Shown: positions 53,639-61,474 of the stretch, piece after piece
Layout: the number at the start of each line of letters is the position of its first letter
Position numbering within the stretch: position 1 is the stretch's first letter
Source of the DNA: CAWVWD01 sp965662365
GTDB lineage: Bacteria > Bacteroidota > Bacteroidia > Chitinophagales > Saprospiraceae
NCBI GenBank assembly: GCA_965662365.1
Contig: CBFIHR010000001.1
Location: forward strand, 70,958-134,957
DNA: 64,000 nt
Direction of reading: 5' to 3'
The notes under the pieces: model-generated
Database searches by the model: none
The model's input: the letters and a program-made list of their open reading frames with translations, nothing else
What the model was told of the DNA's origin: nothing
Program-made: the position numbers and the translations under genes

Positions 53639-53646
53639 CAAAGATA
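53639..53646 (-). promoter_or_regulatory. Candidate -7 element (TATCTTTG) for efp-accB-accC
   Basis: Exact TAnnTTTG on the minus strand, 108 nt upstream of the efp ATG; the -33 region has GTTG at 16 nt rather than TTTG at 19. Confidence 0.48.
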
Positions 53647-53725
53647 TTAAATTATTAGTAAACAACTATTTATCAATTGATAGTTTTACTATTATGTGGT
53701 CGTGATTCGTCGTTAGTCCTTGCAT

Positions 53726-54286
53726 TTATCTACTCAAACTCGCTGATAATTTCTCGTTTTTATATAATTCAAATTTTGGGAAACCAATAAAGTCAAAATA
53801 ATCAATCACCTTTAGTTTGAATGTTCTCGGTTGATAAACAATGCTGAAATAATCCTTTTCATCGAAAAACCCTTTCTTTACCAATTTATCAATTATTTCT
53901 TTTTCTGAAAATATTATACGTTCAATGTAATTAACTGATTTTAAAGATTTAAGGCAAAGTGTCCAAGAATAACCTTCTCTAATAAGGTAGATGAATTGTA
54001 TGGAATGAACAGAAATTTCCGTTTTGTTAACAAACAGTTTATCATTACGAAATTCTATTATTTCTGTAAATACTAAAGTTTCATCATCCGTCCAGCTTCC
54101 TCTTTCTTCCATATCTTCTGGTAGTCTTTTACCTATCAAAAGACCTACAGTCAATGTTATCACAATTAGTAATATATCAAGAAGGCTAAAACTATTTTCA
54201 ATTATATTGATAATAGCAAATATCAATAATAGACAGCAACTCAAAAATAGCGTAAACAATATGGAATGTAATCGTTTCTGTCGCAT
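53726..54286 (-). CDS. Membrane protein with two N-terminal helices, unknown
   Basis: 186 aa. Two hydrophobic segments (about 9-29 and 34-51) are followed by a charged stretch and a cytoplasmic part of alternating strands (EIIEFRNDKLFVNKTEISVHSIQFIYLI, in pieces) that looks like a PH-like fold, although I cannot assign it. Base composition is more AT-rich than in its neighbours, and it sits alone between efp-accB-accC and rlmI, so it may be a recent insertion of an accessory gene. No homologue comes to mind. Confidence 0.65.
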   Translation of the reverse strand: MRQKRLHSILFTLFLSCCLLLIFAIINIIENSFSLLDILLIVITLTVGLLIGKRLPEDMEERGSWTDDETLVFTEIIEFRNDKLFVNKTEISVHSIQFIYLIREGYSWTLCLKSLKSVNYIERIIFSEKEIIDKLVKKGFFDEKDYFSIVYQPRTFKLKVIDYFDFIGFPKFELYKNEKLSASLSR

Positions 54287-54336
54287 CTGAAATTAAGTTA
54301 AATAATTAACAATCACGGAAACTACCTACTGCTAAT

Positions 54337-55512
54337 TTATTCCACATATAACACTAAACCTTTCAAATATTCCCCTTCTGGATGAAACAAACTAATCGGA
54401 TGATCCGCAGGTTGACTCAAAAACTTCATTACTTTGACGTGACGACGGGCTTCGATGGCTGCCGCTGTGATGGTATTATAAAACAACTCTCGCCCAACAA
54501 CTTGCGAACAAGAAAAAGTGAATAAAATGCCACCAGATTTCATTTTGCGTAAAGCCGCTGCATTTAATCGTTTGTAACCTTGGACAGCATTATGACGTTT
54601 TCTGACGGATTTGGCGAAAGCCGGCGGATCAACAATCATCACGTCGTAACTTGGGATATCTTCTTTAAAAAATTTCAGAACATCACCAACATACGAAGTG
54701 TGTGCATCTGGATTTTGGTTAATTGATACGTTTTTGTCTGTCCATTCCATCGCTTTTTTAGACGCATCAATAGAATCGACTTTGGTTGCACCTTGATTAA
54801 GTGCGTAAATCGAAAATCCACCCGAATAACAGAACGTATTTAGGACAGATTTTCCCTTGGCGTAAGTGCCTAATAATTGTCGGTTATCTCGTTGATCCAA
54901 AAAGAAACCTGTTTTTTGTCCTTTTTCCCAATCGACATAAAATTGATTGCCGTTTTCTGTAATCATTGTATTTGTCCCTGAACCATGCAAAATGCTGTTT
55001 TCCATTCCGTAAGCATAGTTTCGAGGCAAGGTTTCGCTACTTTTATCATAAATACTATCTAATTCACCCTCAAAAACATTTAATAACGCTTTCGCAATAT
55101 GTTCTCGTTCTCGGTGCATACCGATAGAATGACATTGTACAATCGCATTTCGATTATATATATCAATTATCAATCCTGGCAAACCGTCTCCTTCTGCATG
55201 TACCAAACGAAAAGCATTTGTTTGTTCATCGTTCGCAATACCAATTGATTGACGATAATTCAAAGCCGCTTTTAGTTTTTGTTCCCAAAACTGAACGCCT
55301 AATTCGACTTGTTGAAATGCAAATAACCGGACGGCAATCGACCCTTTTGAATAATGTCCTAAAGCTAAAAATTCACCTTTTGCATCTCGCACTTCTACGA
55401 TTGTTCCGTCCATGACATCGCCCTTGATATCATAAATCGCCCCCGAAAAAATCCATGGATGAAATCGACGAACTGCTGCATCTTTCCCTCTCTTTAATGT
55501 GATTATTGCCAT
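54337..55512 (-). CDS. rlmI: 23S rRNA m5C1962 methyltransferase (RlmI-type)
   Basis: 391 aa. The N-terminal PUA-like RNA-binding domain (about 1-75) contains RRFHPWIFSGAI. The Rossmann methyltransferase domain has the SAM motif NTFCYSGGFSIYAL (225-238), VDPPAFAK (294-301) and FTFSCSQ, with Cys335 as the catalytic cysteine. This layout is that of the RlmI/RlmK family of 5-methylcytosine enzymes acting on 23S rRNA. Transcribed from its own promoter, which overlaps the terminator of the preceding atp operon. Confidence 0.9.
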   Translation of the reverse strand: MAIITLKRGKDAAVRRFHPWIFSGAIYDIKGDVMDGTIVEVRDAKGEFLALGHYSKGSIAVRLFAFQQVELGVQFWEQKLKAALNYRQSIGIANDEQTNAFRLVHAEGDGLPGLIIDIYNRNAIVQCHSIGMHREREHIAKALLNVFEGELDSIYDKSSETLPRNYAYGMENSILHGSGTNTMITENGNQFYVDWEKGQKTGFFLDQRDNRQLLGTYAKGKSVLNTFCYSGGFSIYALNQGATKVDSIDASKKAMEWTDKNVSINQNPDAHTSYVGDVLKFFKEDIPSYDVMIVDPPAFAKSVRKRHNAVQGYKRLNAAALRKMKSGGILFTFSCSQVVGRELFYNTITAAAIEARRHVKVMKFLSQPADHPISLFHPEGEYLKGLVLYVE

Positions 55513-55584
55513 TTTTTATAAAGTATAAACTATGAATAAAGTATTCTTTCAATGATGTCTAATAATAAATTTGTACTAATCAGC

Positions 55585-55617
55585 AAAGGTAAGTACAAGG
55601 AGAATTAAAAGACAAAA
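55585..55617 (-). promoter_or_regulatory. Promoter of rlmI
   Basis: On the minus strand TTTG (55617-55614), 21 nt, TACCTTTG (55592-55585): a complete Bacteroidota promoter. The -33 box falls within the tail of the atp terminator hairpin (55615-55644). Confidence 0.65.
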
Positions 55618-55644
55618 CCCCAACACTTTCGCATTGGGGTTTTC
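55615..55644 (-). terminator. Terminator of the atp operon
   Basis: 10-bp stem AAAACCCCAA/TTGGGGTTTT (55615-55624, 55635-55644) with a 10-nt loop, followed on the minus strand by GTCTTTTAATT. It lies 45 bp after the atpG stop. Confidence 0.8.
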
Positions 55645-55688
55645 TAAAAACGTATATATCTTAACTTGAAATATCTCTCGACTTATAA

Positions 55689-56588
55689 CTATCCATCTAA
55701 AGCCGCAGCACCACCAACGATTTCTAGAATCTCTTTGGTAATTGCTTCTTGACGAGCTTTGTTGTAGCTCAATTTCAATTCTTTTACTAATTCTTCTGCG
55801 TTTTCCGTTGCCGAATCCATTGCAGTCATACGAGCACCATGCTGTGATGCATCGGTATCCAACATATAACGGAACAAAGTAGTACGAAGAATACTCGGTA
55901 CTAACTCTTCTAACAACTCTTTTTGGTCTGGTTCGTAGATAAAATCTACATTGAATGAAGAATCATTTGTATTTTCAATTCCCTCTTTTTCAACAACAGG
56001 TAAGAACTGTTCGCCCTCAAAATATTGAACTGCTGCATTACGGAATCTGGCGTAGGCAACACTAACAGAATCGAATGTTCCGTCATTGAAGCTAACCATA
56101 ATTCTATCTGCTACTTCGGAAGCGTCTTTGAAGTTTAATTTTCCGAAAATATTGACATAATCATCAATGAAATTGATGTTTTTGTAGTTTTTCTTAAAAT
56201 AAGCCTCTCCTTTTCTTCCTAAGAAAAGCATAGATAACTTTCCTGCAGCATGAGCATCAGCGTATTTTCCTTCTACTAACTTGACAGCTGCTTTCAAGAC
56301 ATTAGAATTGAAAGCACCACAAAGTCCTCTATCAGAAGTCATTACGACGATTAGTGCATTTTCAACAGGTCTTTCAACACCATACGAAATAGAAACATCG
56401 CCGTCTAAGTTAGATAAAATGTTAACTAACATTGAATTTAACTTATCTGCATACGGTCGTATCTGCGTAATTGCTTGTGTTGCTTTACGCAATTTTGCAG
56501 CAGCGACCATTTTCATCGCTTTCGTAATCTGCTGTGTTGATTGAACAGATTTTATTCGGTCACGAACCTCTTTTAAACTTCCACCCAT
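55689..56588 (-). CDS. atpG: ATP synthase F1 gamma subunit
   Basis: The rotating shaft of F1. 299 aa from the ATG at 56588; nine upstream codons are open but would precede the conserved start GGSLKEVRDRIKSVQSTQQI. The N- and C-terminal coiled-coil helices are clear (MKMVAAAKLRKA near 26-37; AEELVKELKLSYNKARQEAITKEILEIV, in pieces, at the end). SDRGLCGAFNSNV (about 86-98) is the family signature. It is the last gene of the operon, separated from atpA by the 80-nt 8-nt-periodic palindrome. atpD and atpC do not follow and must be elsewhere. Confidence 0.96.
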   Translation of the reverse strand: MGGSLKEVRDRIKSVQSTQQITKAMKMVAAAKLRKATQAITQIRPYADKLNSMLVNILSNLDGDVSISYGVERPVENALIVVMTSDRGLCGAFNSNVLKAAVKLVEGKYADAHAAGKLSMLFLGRKGEAYFKKNYKNINFIDDYVNIFGKLNFKDASEVADRIMVSFNDGTFDSVSVAYARFRNAAVQYFEGEQFLPVVEKEGIENTNDSSFNVDFIYEPDQKELLEELVPSILRTTLFRYMLDTDASQHGARMTAMDSATENAEELVKELKLSYNKARQEAITKEILEIVGGAAALDG

Positions 56589-56600
56589 TTTTATAAAGAT

Positions 56601-56680
56601 TGTTTGAGTGTTCAAATGTTTGAATGCTCAAGTGTTTTACAACATTAGAACATTCAAACAATTAAACACTCGAACATAAT
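56601..56680. repeat. 8-nt-periodic palindrome, atpA/atpG junction
   Basis: Exactly ten 8-nt units in register: five of TGTTTGAA type (beginning TGTT or TGCT), then five of the opposite type beginning AACA, forming one imperfect hairpin. It starts 12 nt upstream of the atpG ATG and stops 1 nt before the atpA stop codon, so it occupies the whole junction. Confidence 0.82.
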
Positions 56681-56681
56681 A

Positions 56682-58277
56682 TTATTTAAACTGCTTAGTC
56701 AATTCAGCAGCAACAGTTTCTAACAAACCTGTCAAGCGTTTCCACTCGTCTGTCTTAGGTTTAGCAGTCGCCAATGCTTTTAAGTCTTTCGCATAACGTT
56801 GCTCTAACTCTTGTAAATAAGCTGCCTCGAACTCTTGAACACGGTTTACAGGCACTCCTCTCAACAAGTTTTTAGTACCTAAATAGATAATTGCTACCTG
56901 CTTCTCAACTGATAAAGGGGAGTTTTGTGGCTGCTTTAATACTTCCACATTTCTTGCTCCTTTATCAATAACTGACATTGTAGCAGCATCTAAATCAGAA
57001 CCGAACTTAGCAAATGCCTCTAACTCACGGTATTGAGCCTGGTCTAATTTCAATGTACCAGATACCGCTTTCATACTCTTTCTTTGAGCAGAAGATCCTA
57101 CACGAGATACAGAGATACCTACGTTAATCGCAGGACGAATACCAGCATTGAACAAATTCGTTTCCAAGAAAATCTGACCATCTGTAATAGAGATTACGTT
57201 AGTCGGGATATACGCAGATACATCTGATGCCTGTGTTTCGATAATCGGTAATGCCGTCAATGAACCGCCACCTTTTACGATACCAGCTTTCACCAAAGAT
57301 TCTGGAATATCATTCATTTGTTTAGCAATCGTATCATCAGCGATAATCTTCGCAGCACGCTCTAATAAACGAGAGTGAAGATAGAATACATCACCTGGGT
57401 ACGCCTCACGTCCTGGAGGACGACGCAACAATAATGATACCTCACGATAAGCAACCGCTTGTTTAGACAAATCATCATACACTACCAATGCTGGGCGACC
57501 TGTATCACGGAAAAACTCACCAATTGCAGCACCTGTAAAAGGAGCATAAAACTGTAACGGAGCAGGATCTGCAGCAGAAGAGGCCACAATTACCGTGTAA
57601 GGCATTGCACCATTCTCTTCCAATGTTCTCGCTACTTTCGCTACGGTCGATGCTTTCTGACCAGTCGCTACATATATACAATAAACAGGCTCGCCTGCTT
57701 CGTAAAATTCTCTTTGATTAATAATCGTATCAATCGCAACTGTTGATTTACCAGTCTGACGGTCACCAATGATTAACTCACGTTGTCCACGTCCGATAGG
57801 AATCATTGCATCAATAGACTTGATACCAGTTTGTAAAGGCTCGTTTACAGGCTGACGATAGATAACCCCTGGCGCTTTACGCTCAATTGGCATTTCGTAT
57901 AAGTCTCCTTCCAAAGCACCTTTACCATCAATCGGCTCACCTAAAGGATTCACAACACGTCCTAACATCGATTCTCCTACATTGATAGAAGCAATACGAG
58001 CAGTACGACGTACCGTATCACCTTCTTTGATACCGTCAGAATCACCTAATAATACAACACCAACGTTGTCTTCTTCTAAGTTTAAGACGATGGCTTGCAC
58101 GCCATTCTCAAACTCAACTAACTCACCCGCTAAAGCGTTTGACAAGCCGTAAATACGAGCGATACCATCACCAATTTGAAGTACCGTTCCGATTTCCTCT
58201 AACTGTGCAGCTGTTTTCGCTCCCGAAAGCTGCTCTCTTAAAATCGCAGAGATTTCATCAGGTTTTACACCAACCAT
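56682..58277 (-). CDS. atpA: ATP synthase F1 alpha subunit
   Basis: Forms the alpha3beta3 hexamer. 531 aa. Walker A GDRQTGKST (171-179) binds non-catalytic ATP; the arginine-finger region NVGISVSRVGSSAQ and the N-terminal beta-barrel (about 25-95) are intact. DELSEEL-type C-terminal helices follow. It starts 2 bp after atpH, so the two are translationally coupled, and is followed by the 8-nt-periodic palindrome before atpG. Confidence 0.98.
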   Translation of the reverse strand: MVGVKPDEISAILREQLSGAKTAAQLEEIGTVLQIGDGIARIYGLSNALAGELVEFENGVQAIVLNLEEDNVGVVLLGDSDGIKEGDTVRRTARIASINVGESMLGRVVNPLGEPIDGKGALEGDLYEMPIERKAPGVIYRQPVNEPLQTGIKSIDAMIPIGRGQRELIIGDRQTGKSTVAIDTIINQREFYEAGEPVYCIYVATGQKASTVAKVARTLEENGAMPYTVIVASSAADPAPLQFYAPFTGAAIGEFFRDTGRPALVVYDDLSKQAVAYREVSLLLRRPPGREAYPGDVFYLHSRLLERAAKIIADDTIAKQMNDIPESLVKAGIVKGGGSLTALPIIETQASDVSAYIPTNVISITDGQIFLETNLFNAGIRPAINVGISVSRVGSSAQRKSMKAVSGTLKLDQAQYRELEAFAKFGSDLDAATMSVIDKGARNVEVLKQPQNSPLSVEKQVAIIYLGTKNLLRGVPVNRVQEFEAAYLQELEQRYAKDLKALATAKPKTDEWKRLTGLLETVAAELTKQFK

Positions 58278-58279
58278 AT

Positions 58280-58831
58280 TTAAAAGTTTTTGATATAAGC
58301 GTTTTTAGAAAATTCTTTTTTTAATTGTTGTAGTTGATTAGCGACACTCGCATCATATAACTTGTCCCCAAATTTTAAGACAAATCCACCGATAAGATCA
58401 GCATCAACTTCAGTTTGTAAATCAACATTATCGTCGATTCCACTTGCTTCCAACTTTGCTTTAACTGCCGCTATCATCTCATCAGATGCCGGTGTTGCTG
58501 TTGTTAAAGTTACTGTTGAAATATGTTTAATTTGTTTATATTGCTCGACAAAAGAGGCTGCGATATCCGATAACTCGGCTTCACGCCCTTTTTTAATAAT
58601 AATATCAAAAAATGCTTTTGTTGTCGCTTCAACTTTACCGTCAAAAATCGCATTGAAAATGCTTTGTTTCTTGTCCCCTTTTACAATAGGACTCTGAAGC
58701 ATATTCGTAAAATCACGATTTTTAGCTACTTCGATAAAGCCTTGAATATCCTCATATATTTTTTCTAATTGACCTCTTTCTACAGACAAGTCAACCAATG
58801 CTTTTGCATAACGTGCGGAAACTCTTGACAT
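58280..58831 (-). CDS. atpH: ATP synthase F1 delta subunit
   Basis: Links the top of F1 to the peripheral stalk. 183 aa: an N-terminal six-helix domain (RYAKALVDLSVERGQLEKIYED, in pieces) and the C-terminal strand-rich part with the signature DADLIGGFVLKFGDKLYDASV (about 145-165). Sequence conservation is low, as usual for delta, but position between atpF and atpA settles the assignment. The 8-nt-periodic palindrome precedes it; atpA follows after 2 bp. Confidence 0.95.
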   Translation of the reverse strand: MSRVSARYAKALVDLSVERGQLEKIYEDIQGFIEVAKNRDFTNMLQSPIVKGDKKQSIFNAIFDGKVEATTKAFFDIIIKKGREAELSDIAASFVEQYKQIKHISTVTLTTATPASDEMIAAVKAKLEASGIDDNVDLQTEVDADLIGGFVLKFGDKLYDASVANQLQQLKKEFSKNAYIKNF

Positions 58832-58844
58832 TTTTATTTATTGT

Positions 58845-58924
58845 TGTTTGAATGTTTGAATGTTTGAATATTCGAGTGTTAAAACATTTAAACACTTGAA
58901 CAATAGAACATTTGAACACTCAAT
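58845..58924. repeat. 8-nt-periodic palindrome, atpF/atpH junction
   Basis: Again exactly ten 8-nt units: TGTTTGAA three times in a row, two related units, then five complementary units (beginning CATT, CACT or CAAT). It begins 13 nt upstream of the atpH ATG and ends on the first base of the atpF stop codon. Confidence 0.82.
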
Positions 58925-59427
58925 TAATTCAATTCAATTTCAGCAACTAATTTGTTAGCAAATGCTTCTTGATCAGCATCGCCTACTAATTGTTTGCGGA
59001 TAACTTTTTCAGCTACTTCCAATGCTAATTTACCAGCAGAATTTTTGACCTCTATAATAGCCGCTTTCTTTTGGTTTTGAATTTCTAATTGAGCATTAGC
59101 AACAATTTTTTCAGCCTTTGCTTTTGCCTCTTCTTCAGCAGCTTTCACAATATTGTCTTTCATTGTTTTCGCTTCCGCTAAAATACGAGAACGCTCCTCA
59201 CGAGCAGCAGCCAATAATTCTTCATTTTTAGCATTCAAACTGGCCATCTCCTGACGAGCCTTTTCTGCTTGCTTTAATGCATCATCAATTGAAGTTTCAC
59301 GCTCTTTTAGTGCAGTTTGAATAGGTTTCCACGCTGCTTTCGTTAAGAAAAAGTATAATCCAACGAAGATGATAGTTGTCCAAAAAATTAATCCCGGATC
59401 TACACTAATTAGACTTGATAAAAGCAT
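58924..59427 (-). CDS. atpF: ATP synthase Fo b subunit
   Basis: The peripheral stalk. 167 aa with one N-terminal membrane helix (about 13-32, LIFWTTIIFVGLYFFLTKAAW) followed by a long Ala/Glu/Lys-rich helix that forms the right-handed coiled coil of b dimers. It follows atpE after a spacer with a strong hairpin and is followed by the 8-nt-periodic palindrome. Confidence 0.96.
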   Translation of the reverse strand: MLLSSLISVDPGLIFWTTIIFVGLYFFLTKAAWKPIQTALKERETSIDDALKQAEKARQEMASLNAKNEELLAAAREERSRILAEAKTMKDNIVKAAEEEAKAKAEKIVANAQLEIQNQKKAAIIEVKNSAGKLALEVAEKVIRKQLVGDADQEAFANKLVAEIELN

Positions 59428-59538
59428 AATTATTTTGATTTGAAATATTTATGTAAAGGAAGTACAATTAGATACTTCAATAATTTTTATAATAAAAATA
59501 ACCTAATACGATTACGATAACACTTTTCAAATAATACA

Positions 59539-59568
59539 TCGGCGGAGTAACCAACCGTTACTCCCCGA
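59539..59568 (-). promoter_or_regulatory. Intercistronic hairpin after atpE
   Basis: GGAGTAAC/GTTACTCC (59544-59551 with 59557-59564), extended by TCGG/CCGA with one bulged base, loop CAACC. It lies 19 bp downstream of the atpE stop on the coding (minus) strand. There is no T-run, so it is not an intrinsic terminator; it may shield the atpE message from 3' decay. Confidence 0.6.
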
Positions 59569-59586
59569 CGTAAATCTTTTTGAAAA

Positions 59587-59784
59587 CTATAAACTTGCTA
59601 ACAAAGCAACAACCACTGCAAATAATGCAACACCCTCGATGAAGGCAGCTGTGATTAACATGTTAGAACGAATGTCGTTAACAGCCTCTGGCTGACGAGC
59701 GATAGCTTCCATAGCTTTTGATCCAATCATACCGATACCAATACCAGCTCCGATTGCTGCTAAACCTGCTCCAATTACACTCAT
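59587..59784 (-). CDS. atpE: ATP synthase Fo c subunit
   Basis: Forms the proton-driven ring. 65 aa, two helices: GAGLAAIGAGIGIGMIGSKA and the second around Glu50 (FIEGVALFAVVVALL). Glu50 is the ion-binding carboxylate; the residue after it is Gly, and the Gln and Ser/Thr ligands of sodium-type rings are missing, so protons are the expected ion. The polar loop ARQPEAVNDIRS joins the helices. It lies between atpB and atpF, as in most operons. Confidence 0.97.
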   Translation of the reverse strand: MSVIGAGLAAIGAGIGIGMIGSKAMEAIARQPEAVNDIRSNMLITAAFIEGVALFAVVVALLASL

Positions 59785-59846
59785 GATTTATGATTTAAAG
59801 TGTTATAAAAAATATATTAGAAAAATCTTTAATCGTCTATTTTTTA

Positions 59847-59879
59847 GACCTGACAGATTTTCAGAACCTGTCAGGCCTT
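59847..59879. repeat. AGACCTGA palindrome, copy 3
   Basis: 33 nt with 15-nt arms (59847-59861, 59865-59879) and a TCA loop, located 12 bp after the atpB stop codon in the atpB-atpE spacer. Nearly the same sequence as copy 1 at tgt (AGACCTGACAG in both). Confidence 0.75.
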
Positions 59880-59891
59880 TATATACCTCGA

Positions 59892-61148
59892 TTAGTGATG
59901 AGCTTCATCATGATGATGTCCTTCCTCAACTGCTGCTCCGATATATGAAGCTGAGAGCATTGCAAATACGAATGCTTGAATAAAAGCAACCACTAACTCA
60001 ATCAAGTTCATAAATAATGTGAAAGGAATCGCAATCGCTGCACCTGCTGCTGCACCGCCTGCACTTTCACCATCGTTACCGAATAAGAATATTAATCCGA
60101 CCAAACTTAATATAATAATATGTCCTGCCGTGATATTGGCAAACAAACGAATCATTAATGAGAATGGCTTAATAATTAAACCTAAAACCTCAACAGGTGT
60201 CAAGATCAATAATTTCAATGGAGCAGGAACGCCTGGCATCCATAAAGTATGTTCCCAATAATGTTTATTTCCGTTGAAATTAGTTACCAAGAATGTGATA
60301 ACTGCTAAAGTCAAAGTAACTGCGATGTTTCCTGTGATGTTTGCACTTCCTGGAAAGAAAGGAATCAATCCAATCATATTACAAACCAAAATAAAGAAAA
60401 ACAACGTCATAATAAATGGTAAGAAACGCTCGTAGTGCTTCTCTCCTATCATCGGAATCGCTACCTCATCACGAATAAATGTGAAGAACGGCTCCATAAA
60501 ATTCTGAATACCTGTCGGTGCTTGTCCTTTGCTTTTCTTAGCACGATTTCCTACTGTTACGAATATTAACAATAAAACGATCGCTGCTAATAACATTCCA
60601 AATACATTTTTTGTAATTGAAAAGTCGAACCAAGAAGTTGGCTCATTTAAAGTGTAATGTGGTATTAAATTGTACGCTTTACCATCAACATGAACAACAG
60701 GAGCGTGTGCCTCCTCGTCTTCATGAGCAGCCTCCGCTTCGTGACCTTCTTCTGCGTGAGCATCATCATCGTGTTGCGTCTCCGCTTCGTGAGCTTCACC
60801 GTGTCCATGTTCTTCATGGTCTAAATGAACTGTACCAGCCGGTCCATTTTCCATTCTCCAAACTCGCCCGTGATGTAGTACATAACCATCGACAGCCATG
60901 TGTCCATGCTCGAACTTGCTTGACATAAACATTTTCAACCCTGTATCTTTAGAATAAAGAATACATGGTAAAGGCATATGAATATCGCCCCATATATGAA
61001 ATTCGTTTGAATTTGCAATGTGATGCATCACAGGTGCAATAGGATCATACTTTGCATTTTCGTCTTTATCGCTTGCGAAAGTTGGAATAGCCAACAATGA
61101 AATAGCGAAAACCGAAACTAATTGAATTACAAATCTTCTCACGAGCAT
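59892..61148 (-). CDS. atpB: ATP synthase Fo a subunit, with His-rich N-terminal extension
   Basis: Provides the proton half-channels. 418 aa, much longer than the usual 240-290. The conserved part (about 180-405) has the essential Arg334 in LMIRLFANITAGH and the other transmembrane helices. Before it lie a signal-peptide-like segment (1-26, ending TFAS), an extracytoplasmic domain (about 27-105) and an acidic, His-rich stretch with 11 histidines between 108 and 153. The C-terminal tail EEGHHHDEAHH adds five more. Long AtpB proteins occur in Bacteroidota; the density of histidine is striking here and could bind metal or buffer protons. First gene of the operon. Confidence 0.95.
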   Translation of the reverse strand: MLVRRFVIQLVSVFAISLLAIPTFASDKDENAKYDPIAPVMHHIANSNEFHIWGDIHMPLPCILYSKDTGLKMFMSSKFEHGHMAVDGYVLHHGRVWRMENGPAGTVHLDHEEHGHGEAHEAETQHDDDAHAEEGHEAEAAHEDEEAHAPVVHVDGKAYNLIPHYTLNEPTSWFDFSITKNVFGMLLAAIVLLLIFVTVGNRAKKSKGQAPTGIQNFMEPFFTFIRDEVAIPMIGEKHYERFLPFIMTLFFFILVCNMIGLIPFFPGSANITGNIAVTLTLAVITFLVTNFNGNKHYWEHTLWMPGVPAPLKLLILTPVEVLGLIIKPFSLMIRLFANITAGHIIILSLVGLIFLFGNDGESAGGAAAGAAIAIPFTLFMNLIELVVAFIQAFVFAMLSASYIGAAVEEGHHHDEAHH

Positions 61149-61182
61149 TTATTTTGATTTTAGCACGTTCTTAATTTTGGCA

Positions 61183-61213
61183 CAAAGCTACAATATTATA
61201 ATTTGAAAAAAAA
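61183..61213 (-). promoter_or_regulatory. Promoter of the atp operon
   Basis: On the minus strand TTTT (61213-61210), 19 nt, TAGCTTTG (61190-61183): a perfect -7 box and three of four bases in the -33 box. It gives a leader of about 28 nt before the atpB ATG. Confidence 0.62.
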
Positions 61214-61406
61214 GCAATTCTTAACAGTTTTTTAAATATTTAGTTTTTTAAATGTATGCTGTAAATCAATCATTTATGTAGGTTTTCAGGAATAGAATGG
61301 TATTGTTTTAAGATTTTAAAAATGATTAATATTTTATTCTGTCAATGTAGGTTAATAGCAATTTTATGTTTTGTAAGTCTTTTTCAAAAAAATCATGTAA
61401 TAAAAA

Positions 61407-61445
61407 AACGTATCTACAAAAGTTGCAGATACGTTCTTTATTCCT
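61407..61445 (-). terminator. Terminator downstream of dps
   Basis: 9-bp stem AACGTATCT/AGATACGTT (61407-61415 with 61437-61445), followed on the minus strand by seven T. It lies 29 bp after the dps stop. Confidence 0.78.
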
Positions 61446-61474
61446 TGATTTTGAGCGTTTACTCATCTTTAATT

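Larger units (their letters stand above)
61149..61474 (-). other. Intergenic region, atpB / dps
   Basis: 326 bp holding the atp promoter (61183-61213) and the dps terminator (61407-61445). No atpI/atpZ-like small ORF is visible upstream of atpB. Confidence 0.45.

Noticed and set aside
60617..60928. 103-codon ORF antisense to the His-rich part of atpB
   Set aside because: It is a by-product of the repetitive His/Glu codons on the other strand.
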